Assembly (NCBI GenBank): GCA_002695185.1
Contig: NZOF01000190.1
Coordinates: 3,527 to 18,106 of the forward strand
Source: Erythrobacter sp.
GTDB taxonomy: Bacteria; Pseudomonadota; Alphaproteobacteria; Sphingomonadales; Sphingomonadaceae
DNA: 14,580 nucleotides
Direction of reading: 5' to 3'
Shown here: piece by piece, positions 7,065-14,483 of the stretch
Layout: each line of letters begins with the position of its first letter
Numbering within the stretch: the first letter of the stretch is position 1
Made by a program: the position numbers and the translations under genes
The notes under the pieces: model-generated
The model's input: the letters and a program-made list of their open reading frames with translations, nothing else
What the model was told of the DNA's origin: nothing
Database searches by the model: none

Positions 7065-7474
7065 CAGCCACCACGCTCGGCGTCGAGGTAGCGACGCACC
7101 CGCATAATGTCGGTGAGTTCGCCCCCGAGCATCACGTCGAGCGCACTGGATCCGCCAAAGGCATCATTGGCCGACCTGATCCAGGCATAGCTGCGGGTTG
7201 CCTCCGAGAAGATGATCCGAAGCGCCTTATGAATGCCCATCAGGTTGGACAGCCGAGCTCGGCCATCGCGCGAAACGCGCCCGGCACCTTCGGCCTTCCA
7301 GCGCCGATAGGAGCGCACTGGCATGTCGAGCAGCGTTGCCGCCTGGTCGTCGGTCAGCTCCCATTTGCCGAACAGGTTGAGGACTGCCCGGAACATGGCA
7401 GCTGCCTCGTCCTGTGTGATCGGATCGGGACGGAAAGCGGTAACGGCAGTATCAACGGGTTGCAGTGCCAGCAT
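7061..7474 (-). CDS. Xre/MbcA/ParS-type antitoxin
   Basis: The 137-aa protein begins MLALQPVDTAVTAF. A helical DNA-binding region follows (WELTDDQAATLLDMPVRSYRRWK). The C-terminal toxin-binding domain of MbcA/ParS/Xre antitoxins comes next, recognisable from LMGIHKALRIIF, YAWIRSAN and the closing VRRYLDAERGGW. It neutralises the RES toxin encoded immediately downstream and should repress the shared promoter. I chose the ATG at 7474 because GGAG sits 7 bases upstream and the -10 box lies just before that. An ATG at 7516 would extend the protein through the promoter and operators and is rejected. Three TGCCA/TGGCA palindromes surround its start and promoter, the likely autoregulatory sites. Confidence 0.9.
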   Translation of the reverse strand: MLALQPVDTAVTAFRPDPITQDEAAAMFRAVLNLFGKWELTDDQAATLLDMPVRSYRRWKAEGAGRVSRDGRARLSNLMGIHKALRIIFSEATRSYAWIRSANDAFGGSSALDVMLGGELTDIMRVRRYLDAERGGW

Positions 7475-7478
7475 GGCA
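7466..7478. promoter_or_regulatory. Operator palindrome 1, over the antitoxin start codon
   Basis: TGCCA-GCA-TGGCA is a perfect inverted repeat of 5-base arms around 3 bases. It covers the antitoxin start codon. The same arms occur at 7511-7522 and 7540-7552, so it is probably a binding site for the antitoxin or the toxin-antitoxin complex. Confidence 0.55.
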
Positions 7479-7494
7479 AATCTCCATATGGCAT

Positions 7495-7523
7495 CATATA
7501 CGCCACTTAATGCCAATTGGCAA
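7495..7523 (-). promoter_or_regulatory. Probable promoter of the toxin-antitoxin operon
   Basis: On the minus strand a TTGCCA -35 (7523-7518) and a TATATG -10 (7500-7495) are 17 bases apart. Transcription would begin near 7488, only a few bases before the GGAG ribosome site (7485-7482) and the ATG at 7474. The central palindrome overlaps the -35 box, which suits repression by occlusion. Confidence 0.5.
7511..7522. promoter_or_regulatory. Operator palindrome 2, over the -35 box
   Basis: TGCCAATTGGCA is a perfect 12-base palindrome sharing its arms with the sites at 7466-7478 and 7540-7552. Its centre is about 44 bases from the first and 30 bases (close to three helical turns) from the third. 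Confidence 0.65.
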
Positions 7524-7527
7524 CATT

Positions 7528-10500
7528 CTATGCGGATGATGCCAATCTGGCAATCACGCTCGCTGCACCCTCGATCGGCACGAAGAGGCGCGTCTGGTAA
7601 CGAATGATTTCCGAAAAGCAGCCTTGGGCCTTGTACCAGTCAAGGCGGGCCACGCTCCATCCGGTCAATTCAATTCGCTGTGAGCCATTGACAAGACTGC
7701 GCTTGACCATGAGCTGCTCACGGCCGGCGAATTCCATGGGTCGGCCGGTCGCTAGGACGGTCTGGACGATGTCATCGGCGGATAGCGTTTGCTCGCGTTC
7801 CAAACCCAGCGCCCGGCACAGTTCGGGCACGCAATGGGCTGGAACCTCCCGGCCAAGGAGCGACCGGCCATCTACCGCCGAGATGCGGCTCACCCTCACG
7901 AAATCCGAAGGAAGCTTGTCCCAGACCGGCAGCAGAAGGCCCGTCGCAAGATAGAGGCGCTCGCGCTTGTGGCTGGTCCGCGCTTCCTCAACTTCGGCTG
8001 CCCAGGCTTCGCGGAAAGTGTCGACGGAGATTGCCTCCCAACTGCTCTCAGCCAGCTGATCCTCGGTGATGTGGCTGCGCTTCAGCGGGCGCAGCAATTC
8101 GGAGCGGGACACGCGCGTGCCGTCATCGGCAAGAATGCTGCGGACGGGCACGAGCAAGGCGACCCGTCCTGAGCGGGCGTTCCGAACGGGTTGCTGCCGT
8201 TGCCCGGCGAGGCCGTGGAGCTCCTCGAGCCGCTTCAGTGTAAGCGGCTTCAAAGCTCTGGCAATTTCCAATTCCAGCAGATGGGTTGTTGCGCCCGACG
8301 CCGGATCCGTGCGCAACAGCGTGTCCGACAGGACCGTGAAGTCTTCTACCGCGATGGTCTCAAGGCCGAGATCGAGTGTTCCGGCCTGCCGGGCGGCATC
8401 GATCCTCGCCTCGACCAGCCCCAGGAACTCATCGAAGATCGCGTTCTGCAGGGCGATGGGAAGTGCGAGGATGCGGTTGAGCCAGCGCTGGATCGACGGC
8501 AGGTCATCGACCATCGACCCGTCAGGGGCTTCGATACTGAGACCTGTCAGCTCCTGAAAGCGCCTGAGGCTGACCGCTTCGAGCTTACCGGTGAACAACA
8601 GCCCGAACCAGCGGTGGAGCGCCTCCTTGGCGTAGATGCTTTCGAGATTGTCAGCCGGATCGAACAAGTTTTGACCGCCGGTCTGGCGCTGCCCGCGCGT
8701 CAAGGCACCGAGGCTGTCGAGGCGGCGTGCGATCGTAGAAATGAACCGGCGCTCGCCGCGCACGTCGGTCGTCACAGGCCTGAACAGCGGAGCAGATGCC
8801 TGATTGGTGCGATTGGTCCGCCCCAACCCCTGGATCGCCGCGTCAGCCCGCCAGCCCGGCTCGAGCAGGAAGTGAACGCGGCGAGCCTGGTTCTTGACCG
8901 CGAGATCGGCATGGTAGCTGCGGCCGGTTCCTCCAGCGTCGGAAAACACCAGGATACGCTTGGCGCCGTCCATGAAATCCTGGGTTTCAGCCACATTGGC
9001 GCGCGGCGAACGGGATTGCAGCTTCTGACGACCATCGCGTCCGACGATAAGCCTACGCGTCCGGCCCGTCACTTCCGCTACCTGATCGACGCCAAAGCGT
9101 TCAATGATGGCATCAAGCGCGGTCGCGATGGGCGGCAAGGCGCAGAGCTGCTCGATCATCCGGTCGCGCGCGGCGAGTGCCGATCGGCATAGTACCGGCG
9201 CGCCTTGTTCGTCGCTCATCGGCTCAGAGCGTGGATTGCCGTTTTCATCGATGAAGACGGCCATGAGGCGGACAGGAAAGCTCTTGGCGAGATAGTCGAT
9301 CACATATTCCCGGGGTGACAGATCGATCTCCAGCGCTTCGCGTTCTTCGTCCGAGAGGTCGGCAAGCCGACGATTGAGCATGGCTTCTGCGGTCGAGACC
9401 AGCTGGACGACTGCGGCGCTTCCATCGGCAATCGCCGCATCGATGGCTGGTAACAGGCTGGGCAGCTTCATCGACAGAAGCAGCTGCGCGAAGAAGCGCT
9501 GCTTGGTTCCTTCGAAGATGGACAGCGCTGCGGACTTGGCGCCCGAGTTGAGCGTCCCGCCGGTTTCGCTATCGACGATCCGCGTGGCCTCCAGTGCGTC
9601 GCGCAGGTTGGCGTGGATGATCGCCCAGGCTTCAGCGTAGGCATCATAGACCGCGATCTGATCCTCGCTCAGGCGATGCTCGAGGATCTCGTATTCGACG
9701 CCGGCGAAGGACAATGCGCGCGCGGTGTATAGGCCGAGCGACTTGAGGTCCCGGGCGACCAGCTCCATCGCTGCGATTCCGCCGTCACGAATGTCGGCGA
9801 CAAAAGCCTCGCGATTGGCGAAGGCGGTCTCGGGCCCCCACAGCCCAAGGCGCGTCGCATAGGCCAGATTGTTGACGTCAGACGCGCCTGTTGCCGAAGC
9901 GTAGAGCACCCGTGCGCGGGGCAGGAGGTTTTGCAGGCGCACTCCAGCGATACCCTGCTCCGATCCCTTGACCTTGCCGCGCGATCCTTCCCCTCCAGCG
10001 GCATTGGCCATGGCGTGTGCCTCGTCGAACACGATGACACCGTCGAAGTCGTCGCCCGCCCATGCCAGGATCTGATGGAGGCGGGTTGCATCGTTTCGGC
10101 CCGAACGCAGGGTCGGGTAGGTCACGAAGAGAATGCCCTCTCGCATGGCGATGGAGGTGCCGAGTTTCCAGGAAGCCAGAGGCTGGATGTCGATCGGTAG
10201 GCCGCCAAGCGCAGCCCAGTCGCGCCGGGCATCTTCTAGCAGCGCCTCGTTCTTCGAAATCCAAATATGGCGGCGTTCCCCGCGCACCCAGCGATCGAGA
10301 ATGACGCTCGCAACCTGACGGCCCTTGCCGGCGCCTGTGCCGTCCCCGAGAAAATATCCTTGTCGATAGACTTGGCCCTCCGCCGAAGCCTTGAGCGAGC
10401 AGCCTTTGTCCTCCGGCTCGAACCGCCCGGGAAGATCGCGCGCATGGGCGCTTGAGGCGTAGATGAGCGTCTCTGCCTGGGCCGCAGACAGCAGGCCCTT

Positions 10501-11772
10501 GGCGACCAACCCGTCGGGCAGCTGCGGCACAGCTTCGGGCATCGGCGCCGCGATCGAGCCCATGGCGACGGACTCAACGAGCGGTGTCGGATGCTCGGCC
10601 GCACCGTCGATCACGATCCGGCTGGGACGATAGGGCAGATAGTGCCCGACCTGGGGCGCAATCGGCGCAGGTATGTCGAGTGACTGGTAGGTCAATGCGC
10701 AGATGGCCGTCGGCGCTGCAGGGGTAATCCTTGCCGGTATCGGCAGCGACCTGCGTGAGGAGACGACCAGTCGGAACGGCGTACGCGCCGGAAGACTCGA
10801 TTGCTCAGGAGCAGTTTGCATGCCCCCCTTGGCGGGCAAGGTATCGACAAGATCGACAAGGCGCCCAAAGTCGTTTGTGCGCTCAACGACAGGTTCGGCA
10901 GAGCCCTCGACCTTGTCCAGGACCAGTAGTCGAGTGGTGATCCCGGTGCCGTGCTTCACAAAAGCACGTTCGACCGCGGCATTGAGCCTCAGCGAGGCTG
11001 GCCCCTTCAGCCCCGTCAGAAACCTCGCGCAATCGAACCATTCGGGCATGATCGCGACAAGCCGACCGCCTGACGCCAGACGGTTCCAGGCCGACCGCAG
11101 GTGGCGCGAGCCGGTGCGACTATCGTGCCCTCGCTCGATGCCGTGCGAATAGGGCGGGTTCATCAGCACGACGCTCGGGATGATGGCGGGATCGAGCAAT
11201 TCGTCGATCAGTTCGGCGTCATAGCCGGTCACGCGGGCAGCCGGGAACAAGACATTCAGGCAGTCGCGGCGAAGCGGCGAGATTTCGTTGAGAGCAAGTC
11301 GCGAGCCAGCCTTGGCGGCCCAAACCGCGAGCATCCCTGTTCCGGCCGAGGGTTCCAGGACGAGCTCGTCTGCTACCAGGGTGCAAGCCCGGGCGGCAAG
11401 CCAGGCAAGGCGCGGCGGCGTCGCGAACTGCTGCCATTCGATCTGCTCGTCGCTGCGATTGGTCTGGGTTGGAAGCTCGGCTTCCAGCGCCGTAAACATC
11501 CGGTCGGCGTCGGCCGCCGAAGCGGTAAGGTCGATCTGTGCGTTGGCCTGCAGGTATTCGGTCTGAGCCAATTCCAACGCGATATGCGCATCGCGCACCG
11601 ACCAGCGCCCCTCTGCATCTGTGCGCCCGAAATGATCGGTGAGAAGCGTATGCAGTTGCCGACGCGTAATCGGTTCACCGGATGCCATGCTTGCGGCGAT
11701 GGTGCGCGCGGCCAGCAGGGCCAGCGGTTGAGAGGGTGGGGGAAGCAAGAGAACGGGGGCAGAGCTTGGCAT
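7528..11772 (-). CDS. Methyltransferase plus Strawberry-notch-like helicase fusion protein
   Basis: This 1414-aa protein combines two parts. Residues about 130-255 form an N6-adenine-type methyltransferase fold, with the SAM-binding LEPSAGTGMLAVWAA and the catalytic NPPY (MNPPYSHGIERG). From about residue 440 comes an SF2-type ATPase of the bacterial Strawberry-notch family: Walker A GDGTGAGKGRQVA near 475, DEAH box IVFDEAHAMANA near 582, and motif III YASATGASD near 626. The C-terminal helicase part has GLGRTNRTNQAS near 985, the usual motif VI region. Such proteins are common on alphaproteobacterial plasmids and integrative elements; their precise role is unknown to me, possibly DNA protection or processing during transfer. 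AGGAGG lies 6 bases before the ATG at 11772. It follows the Toprim gene by 74 bases on the same strand and is probably co-transcribed with it. A stem can form beside its ribosome site. Confidence 0.9.
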   Translation of the reverse strand: MPSSAPVLLLPPPSQPLALLAARTIAASMASGEPITRRQLHTLLTDHFGRTDAEGRWSVRDAHIALELAQTEYLQANAQIDLTASAADADRMFTALEAELPTQTNRSDEQIEWQQFATPPRLAWLAARACTLVADELVLEPSAGTGMLAVWAAKAGSRLALNEISPLRRDCLNVLFPAARVTGYDAELIDELLDPAIIPSVVLMNPPYSHGIERGHDSRTGSRHLRSAWNRLASGGRLVAIMPEWFDCARFLTGLKGPASLRLNAAVERAFVKHGTGITTRLLVLDKVEGSAEPVVERTNDFGRLVDLVDTLPAKGGMQTAPEQSSLPARTPFRLVVSSRRSLPIPARITPAAPTAICALTYQSLDIPAPIAPQVGHYLPYRPSRIVIDGAAEHPTPLVESVAMGSIAAPMPEAVPQLPDGLVAKGLLSAAQAETLIYASSAHARDLPGRFEPEDKGCSLKASAEGQVYRQGYFLGDGTGAGKGRQVASVILDRWVRGERRHIWISKNEALLEDARRDWAALGGLPIDIQPLASWKLGTSIAMREGILFVTYPTLRSGRNDATRLHQILAWAGDDFDGVIVFDEAHAMANAAGGEGSRGKVKGSEQGIAGVRLQNLLPRARVLYASATGASDVNNLAYATRLGLWGPETAFANREAFVADIRDGGIAAMELVARDLKSLGLYTARALSFAGVEYEILEHRLSEDQIAVYDAYAEAWAIIHANLRDALEATRIVDSETGGTLNSGAKSAALSIFEGTKQRFFAQLLLSMKLPSLLPAIDAAIADGSAAVVQLVSTAEAMLNRRLADLSDEEREALEIDLSPREYVIDYLAKSFPVRLMAVFIDENGNPRSEPMSDEQGAPVLCRSALAARDRMIEQLCALPPIATALDAIIERFGVDQVAEVTGRTRRLIVGRDGRQKLQSRSPRANVAETQDFMDGAKRILVFSDAGGTGRSYHADLAVKNQARRVHFLLEPGWRADAAIQGLGRTNRTNQASAPLFRPVTTDVRGERRFISTIARRLDSLGALTRGQRQTGGQNLFDPADNLESIYAKEALHRWFGLLFTGKLEAVSLRRFQELTGLSIEAPDGSMVDDLPSIQRWLNRILALPIALQNAIFDEFLGLVEARIDAARQAGTLDLGLETIAVEDFTVLSDTLLRTDPASGATTHLLELEIARALKPLTLKRLEELHGLAGQRQQPVRNARSGRVALLVPVRSILADDGTRVSRSELLRPLKRSHITEDQLAESSWEAISVDTFREAWAAEVEEARTSHKRERLYLATGLLLPVWDKLPSDFVRVSRISAVDGRSLLGREVPAHCVPELCRALGLEREQTLSADDIVQTVLATGRPMEFAGREQLMVKRSLVNGSQRIELTGWSVARLDWYKAQGCFSEIIRYQTRLFVPIEGAASVIARLASSA
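7540..7552. promoter_or_regulatory. Operator palindrome 3, inside the end of the helicase-like gene
   Basis: TGCCA-ATC-TGGCA has perfect 5-base arms. It falls within the last codons of the upstream Strawberry-notch-like gene, so the coding end has been compatible with keeping the site. Its distance from palindrome 2 fits binding on one DNA face. Confidence 0.55.
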
Positions 11773-11782
11773 TTGGAACCTC

Positions 11783-11850
11783 CTGACGAAGCCCAGTCCA
11801 CTTGCCGGGCTTCATCAGGCCAAAGGCCTTCTCCCCTCTTTCTTCGTCAG
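11783..11850 (-). promoter_or_regulatory. RNA stem with an alternative partner at the ribosome site of the helicase-like gene
   Basis: Read as RNA from the minus strand, CUGAUGAAGCCC (11818-11807) pairs with GGGCUUCGUCAG (11794-11783) over 12 bp with one G-U pair and a 12-base loop. The 3' arm ends inside the AGGAGG ribosome site of the helicase-like gene. The same 3' arm can instead pair perfectly over 9 bp with CUGACGAAG (11850-11842), which includes the stop codon of the upstream Toprim gene. This would suit translational coupling or attenuation; the function is inferred. Confidence 0.45.
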
Positions 11851-12755
11851 GACTTGGACCGCAGCCATGCTTGCAAGGCGTCGTTCCAATCTTTCCCGGG
11901 ACCGCGCGGACGACGCGTGACGATCGTTCGGCTCTCACAGGCGTTGGCGCTGCGCGCGCGTTCCTCGGCAAGGTCGCCGCCTGCATCATGGTCGACGAAC
12001 AGGTGCAATTCACGCACGCTTTCCGGGATCGACACGAGGCCAAAACGCTCATTGCCGAGCGAGGCCCAGCAAGGGATCTGGGTTAAAGCCTTGGCTGCGA
12101 GCGCGCTCTCGATGCCTTCGGCAAGGCCGAGCCGCCCATCGACAGGCTCGAAGAGACGAACGGCGCCCGATGCCAAGCTCCCGAGTGCGCGCTTGGGATT
12201 GTCGAAGGGGGCGACTGCGGGCCTTACCAGATTGAGAAACGTGCGGTGAATGGCCACCAACCCATGATCCATGGTCACTGCGGCGATCAAAGCAGGCAAG
12301 TACTGCGTGTTCCCCTTCGGGCCGAGCGGGGTGCGAGGGTGGAATCTTAGGGCGCGAGAGACAGCGCGAATGCCGCGGGCCTCAAGATAGGCCTTGGCGG
12401 GGGTATCACCGATTGGCGTCGCTTCGCGCCAGATACGCTCGGCAAATGCGCGGTGGGCGGGCTTGTCGACATTGGCGCGTGCATCGTCTTCGGCGTTCCC
12501 CGAAAACATGCTCGCCGGCGAAACACCTCGTCCGGCGAGCGCCGTCAGGACCTGATCCTGGCTGCAGCCCGCGAAACAGTGGAAGAGGATGGCGCGTCGT
12601 CCCAAAGTTACGCCGAGCGAGGGCGTTCGATCATCATGGGCCGGGCATCGTGCCATGCCTTTGGCGCCGGACCAATGGCCACCGAGCTCCTCGCAAAGCT
12701 GCTTTGCCACGGAAGCAAGGGACGAGTTGGTAGGGCTGGATAACACGGGGGACAT
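11847..12755 (-). CDS. CHC2 zinc-finger and Toprim primase-like protein
   Basis: The 302-aa protein starts with a CHC2-type zinc finger: C37-P-A-H40 in ARCPAHDDRTPSL, then C60 and C64 in FHCFAGCSQDQV. A Toprim-like catalytic part follows, with the conserved glutamate in LGLAEGIESALAA, the acidic DHDAGG motif, and a C-terminal GKDWNDALQ. This is the organisation of plasmid and phage DnaG-like primase proteins, which make RNA primers for replication or for the transferred strand. I chose the ATG at 12755 because GAGGAG lies 7 bases upstream; an in-frame ATG at 12827 lacks this and adds a low-complexity leader. It is the first gene of a minus-strand operon with the methyltransferase-helicase protein and is divergent from the transglycosylase. 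Confidence 0.88.
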   Translation of the reverse strand: MSPVLSSPTNSSLASVAKQLCEELGGHWSGAKGMARCPAHDDRTPSLGVTLGRRAILFHCFAGCSQDQVLTALAGRGVSPASMFSGNAEDDARANVDKPAHRAFAERIWREATPIGDTPAKAYLEARGIRAVSRALRFHPRTPLGPKGNTQYLPALIAAVTMDHGLVAIHRTFLNLVRPAVAPFDNPKRALGSLASGAVRLFEPVDGRLGLAEGIESALAAKALTQIPCWASLGNERFGLVSIPESVRELHLFVDHDAGGDLAEERARSANACESRTIVTRRPRGPGKDWNDALQAWLRSKS

Positions 12756-12892
12756 GTGGGGCTCCTCAGGCTCAAAATACCGCCCCCTTGCGAGCGACCT
12801 CTCCTCCCAGTCGCGCGCGCAAAACACTTTCCTACACCTTCGTGTTCACCATACGTTCTATCTCGATTCGAAGCAATGCGGCGAGATGGAAG

Positions 12893-13477
12893 ATGATCAG
12901 ATTTGGAATGATCGGCATGCTCCTGATGACCGTTCAGGCGGTGCAGGTTTCAGCCCAGGCAGACGCGCCATCCTTCGCGATATTCGAACATCGCCCCACA
13001 CCGGCAGAAGCTGAGCCTGTCCAGCCCTCCGTTGCGGCACAGAGTGAAATGGATTGGGGACCAAGCAAGGCAGCGCCCTCGTTCCGCGAGGCAATCTACA
13101 CGGCGAACGTCCGAGAGGCAGAGCTCCGATACAGTCTCCCCTCAGGCTTGTTGCAGGCGCTGATCTGGACGGAATCGCGGTTCAACCCGATGGCGATCAG
13201 CCCCGCTGGCGCGGCGGGGTTAGCACAGCTGATGCCAGGCACTGCTCGTTATCTCGGCGTCGCGAATCGGCATGATCCCGTCGCGAGCATCGATGGTGGG
13301 GCACGTTATCTCAGAGAGATGCTCGACAAGTTCGGGCAGATCCATCTCGCTCTTGCGGCCTACAACGCGGGGCCTGGAGCGGTTATCCGTGCTGGCGGCA
13401 TTCCCCGAAACAACGAAACGCCAGGCTATGTCCGCAGCGTTCTGGACAGATGGCAAGCAATTAGCTCGCGCATCTGA
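12893..13477 (+). CDS. Secreted lytic transglycosylase, SLT family
   Basis: The 194-aa protein begins with a signal peptide (MIRFGMIGMLLMTVQAVQVSAQA, cleavage likely near residue 21-23). A proline-rich spacer follows, then an SLT/goose-lysozyme-like domain: catalytic glutamate E94 in IWTESRFNP, SPAGAAGLAQLMPGTA, and LALAAYNAGPGAV. It cleaves peptidoglycan in the periplasm. On conjugative elements such enzymes (VirB1-like) open the wall for assembly of the transfer channel, and the neighbours support that role. The start at 12893 puts the hydrophobic segment at the N terminus; a longer frame back to 12788 gives an unlikely arginine- and serine-rich leader, and ATG 12908 is a possible alternative. 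About 137 bases separate it from the divergent Toprim gene. Confidence 0.88.
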   Translation: MIRFGMIGMLLMTVQAVQVSAQADAPSFAIFEHRPTPAEAEPVQPSVAAQSEMDWGPSKAAPSFREAIYTANVREAELRYSLPSGLLQALIWTESRFNPMAISPAGAAGLAQLMPGTARYLGVANRHDPVASIDGGARYLREMLDKFGQIHLALAAYNAGPGAVIRAGGIPRNNETPGYVRSVLDRWQAISSRI

Positions 13478-13536
13478 AGCGTGTTCGTATAGCAGTGGCG
13501 AATAACGGATTGCTTGAGTGGGAAAGACTGAGTTTG

Positions 13537-14118
13537 ATGGATCTAGAACAAGATCGAGGCACAGAGGATGACAATATCATTCGCTTCGATTTCAGGGACG
13601 AATTGAAGAAGCAGCGCGGCAAGCGGCGGCGCAAGGAGTGGATCTTGGGACTAGGCGCGTTTTCGATCGTATTCGCTGGCGGAATGCTGGCATTGAACTG
13701 GCCCACACTGAACCAGGCCTTGTTCACCTCTTCAGAGCTCACGTCGAGGCACTCGCTGATGGCGGGAGCGTCTTCGCCACGATTTGAGCTATGTGGAATG
13801 ACGCGTCGCACCTGCGTCGTGGATGGCGACACCTTCTGGCTCGAGGGTGAGAAGATCAGGATCGCTGACATCGACACGCCCGAGATCAGTGAACCCAAGT
13901 GTGATGCCGAGTATCAGCTCGGCATGAAAGCCACTCATCGGCTGCGTGACCTATTGAACGAAGGCGCTTTCGAGGTTCGACCAATCGGAAATCGTGATGA
14001 AGACCGGTTTGGACGCAAACTTCGGGTCGTCGTTCGGGGTGGCCAATCGCTTGGGGACCAGCTCGTGAGCGAAGGTCTCGCCCGCACGTGGACCGGGCGC
14101 CGGCAGCCGTGGTGCTGA
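13537..14118 (+). CDS. Membrane-anchored thermonuclease-like (SNase) protein
   Basis: The 193-aa product has a basic stretch (KKQRGKRRRK) followed by one membrane segment (about 35-54), and then a staphylococcal-nuclease domain. VVDGDTFWL and IRIADIDTPE supply the equivalents of Arg35, Asp40 and Glu43 of the Staphylococcus enzyme. DRFGRKLRV supplies Arg87, and LVSEGLARTW and a C-terminal WC follow. It should be a calcium-dependent nuclease held at the inner membrane with its catalytic part outside. Genes of this type commonly sit beside transfer genes of proteobacterial elements. I prefer the ATG at 13537; a GTG at 13495 in the same frame has no ribosome site. It follows the transglycosylase by 59 bases on the same strand. 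Confidence 0.85.
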   Translation: MDLEQDRGTEDDNIIRFDFRDELKKQRGKRRRKEWILGLGAFSIVFAGGMLALNWPTLNQALFTSSELTSRHSLMAGASSPRFELCGMTRRTCVVDGDTFWLEGEKIRIADIDTPEISEPKCDAEYQLGMKATHRLRDLLNEGAFEVRPIGNRDEDRFGRKLRVVVRGGQSLGDQLVSEGLARTWTGRRQPWC

Positions 14119-14121
14119 CCG

Positions 14122-14304
14122 TTACCAAAGCTCTGGCGGGCCATCAGAATTAGCCAAACCGCTTAGCCGGATTTGCTGACGAAGCGGGCGGTTCTCTTCG
14201 GCTGTCTTGATCTTACAAGCTTCGATTCGGCCTCCAGCATGCCAAACCCGACAATGCTCTGGATATGTTCCTGCGTTACAGACGCGCCCACACTCGGCCT
14301 CCAT
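14122..14304 (-). CDS. Possible small Cys-rich protein of unknown function
   Basis: A minus-strand frame of 60 residues from ATG 14304 reads MEAECGRVCNAGTYPEHCRVWHAGG and continues with a charged stretch IEACKIKTAEENRPLRQQI. Four cysteines and two histidines could bind zinc. It fills the 202-base gap between the nuclease and the recombinase. No Shine-Dalgarno is visible, and the frame extends upstream to 14349. I do not recognise it, and the same DNA must carry the recombinase promoter, so it may not be a gene. Confidence 0.28.
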   Translation of the reverse strand: MEAECGRVCNAGTYPEHCRVWHAGGRIEACKIKTAEENRPLRQQIRLSGLANSDGPPELW

Positions 14305-14320
14305 CAAACGGAGGCTACCA

Positions 14321-14483
14321 ATGTCCGACAACCCTCTCAGCGCACCCAATCGTTGTGCGATTTACACGCGTAAAAGTACCAACAGCCGCCTCGATCACGA
14401 AGTCAATTCGCTCACAACACAGCATGAGATCTGCTCGGCTTACATCGCAAGCCAGCGATACCGGGGATGGACTGCGCTGTTGC
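14321..14483 (+). pseudogene. Serine recombinase, N-terminal fragment broken by an insertion
   Basis: ATG at 14321, with GGAGG 6 bases upstream, opens a frame MSDNPLSAPNRCAIYTRKST. The phrase LDHEVNSLTTQHEICSAYIASQRYRGW follows. It carries the catalytic-domain hallmarks of large serine recombinases: the serine in YTRKS, the NSL..Q..C region, and AYIASQ. After codon 54 the similarity stops at the first bases of an IS-like end, and the usual DDGGFSGG-type continuation is missing. The intact enzyme would catalyse site-specific integration or excision; here it is presumably inactive unless the rest lies beyond the insertion and the element leaves. Confidence 0.8.

Noticed and set aside
7475..7516. 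Longer antitoxin start at 7516
   Set aside because: It would translate through the promoter and operator; the ATG at 7474 has a GGAG site and begins at the family's usual N terminus.
8191..9192. Long plus-strand open frame of 333 codons inside the helicase-like gene
   Set aside because: It is a shadow of a high-GC gene: no ribosome site, no recognisable domain, and the opposite strand encodes clear helicase motifs across it.
11101..12249. Plus-strand open frame of 382 codons spanning the helicase and Toprim genes
   Set aside because: It runs antisense across two well-supported genes and their spacer, with low-complexity arginine- and serine-rich composition.
12788..12892. N-terminal extension of the transglycosylase
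   Set aside because: It would bury the signal peptide behind 35 basic and serine-rich residues.
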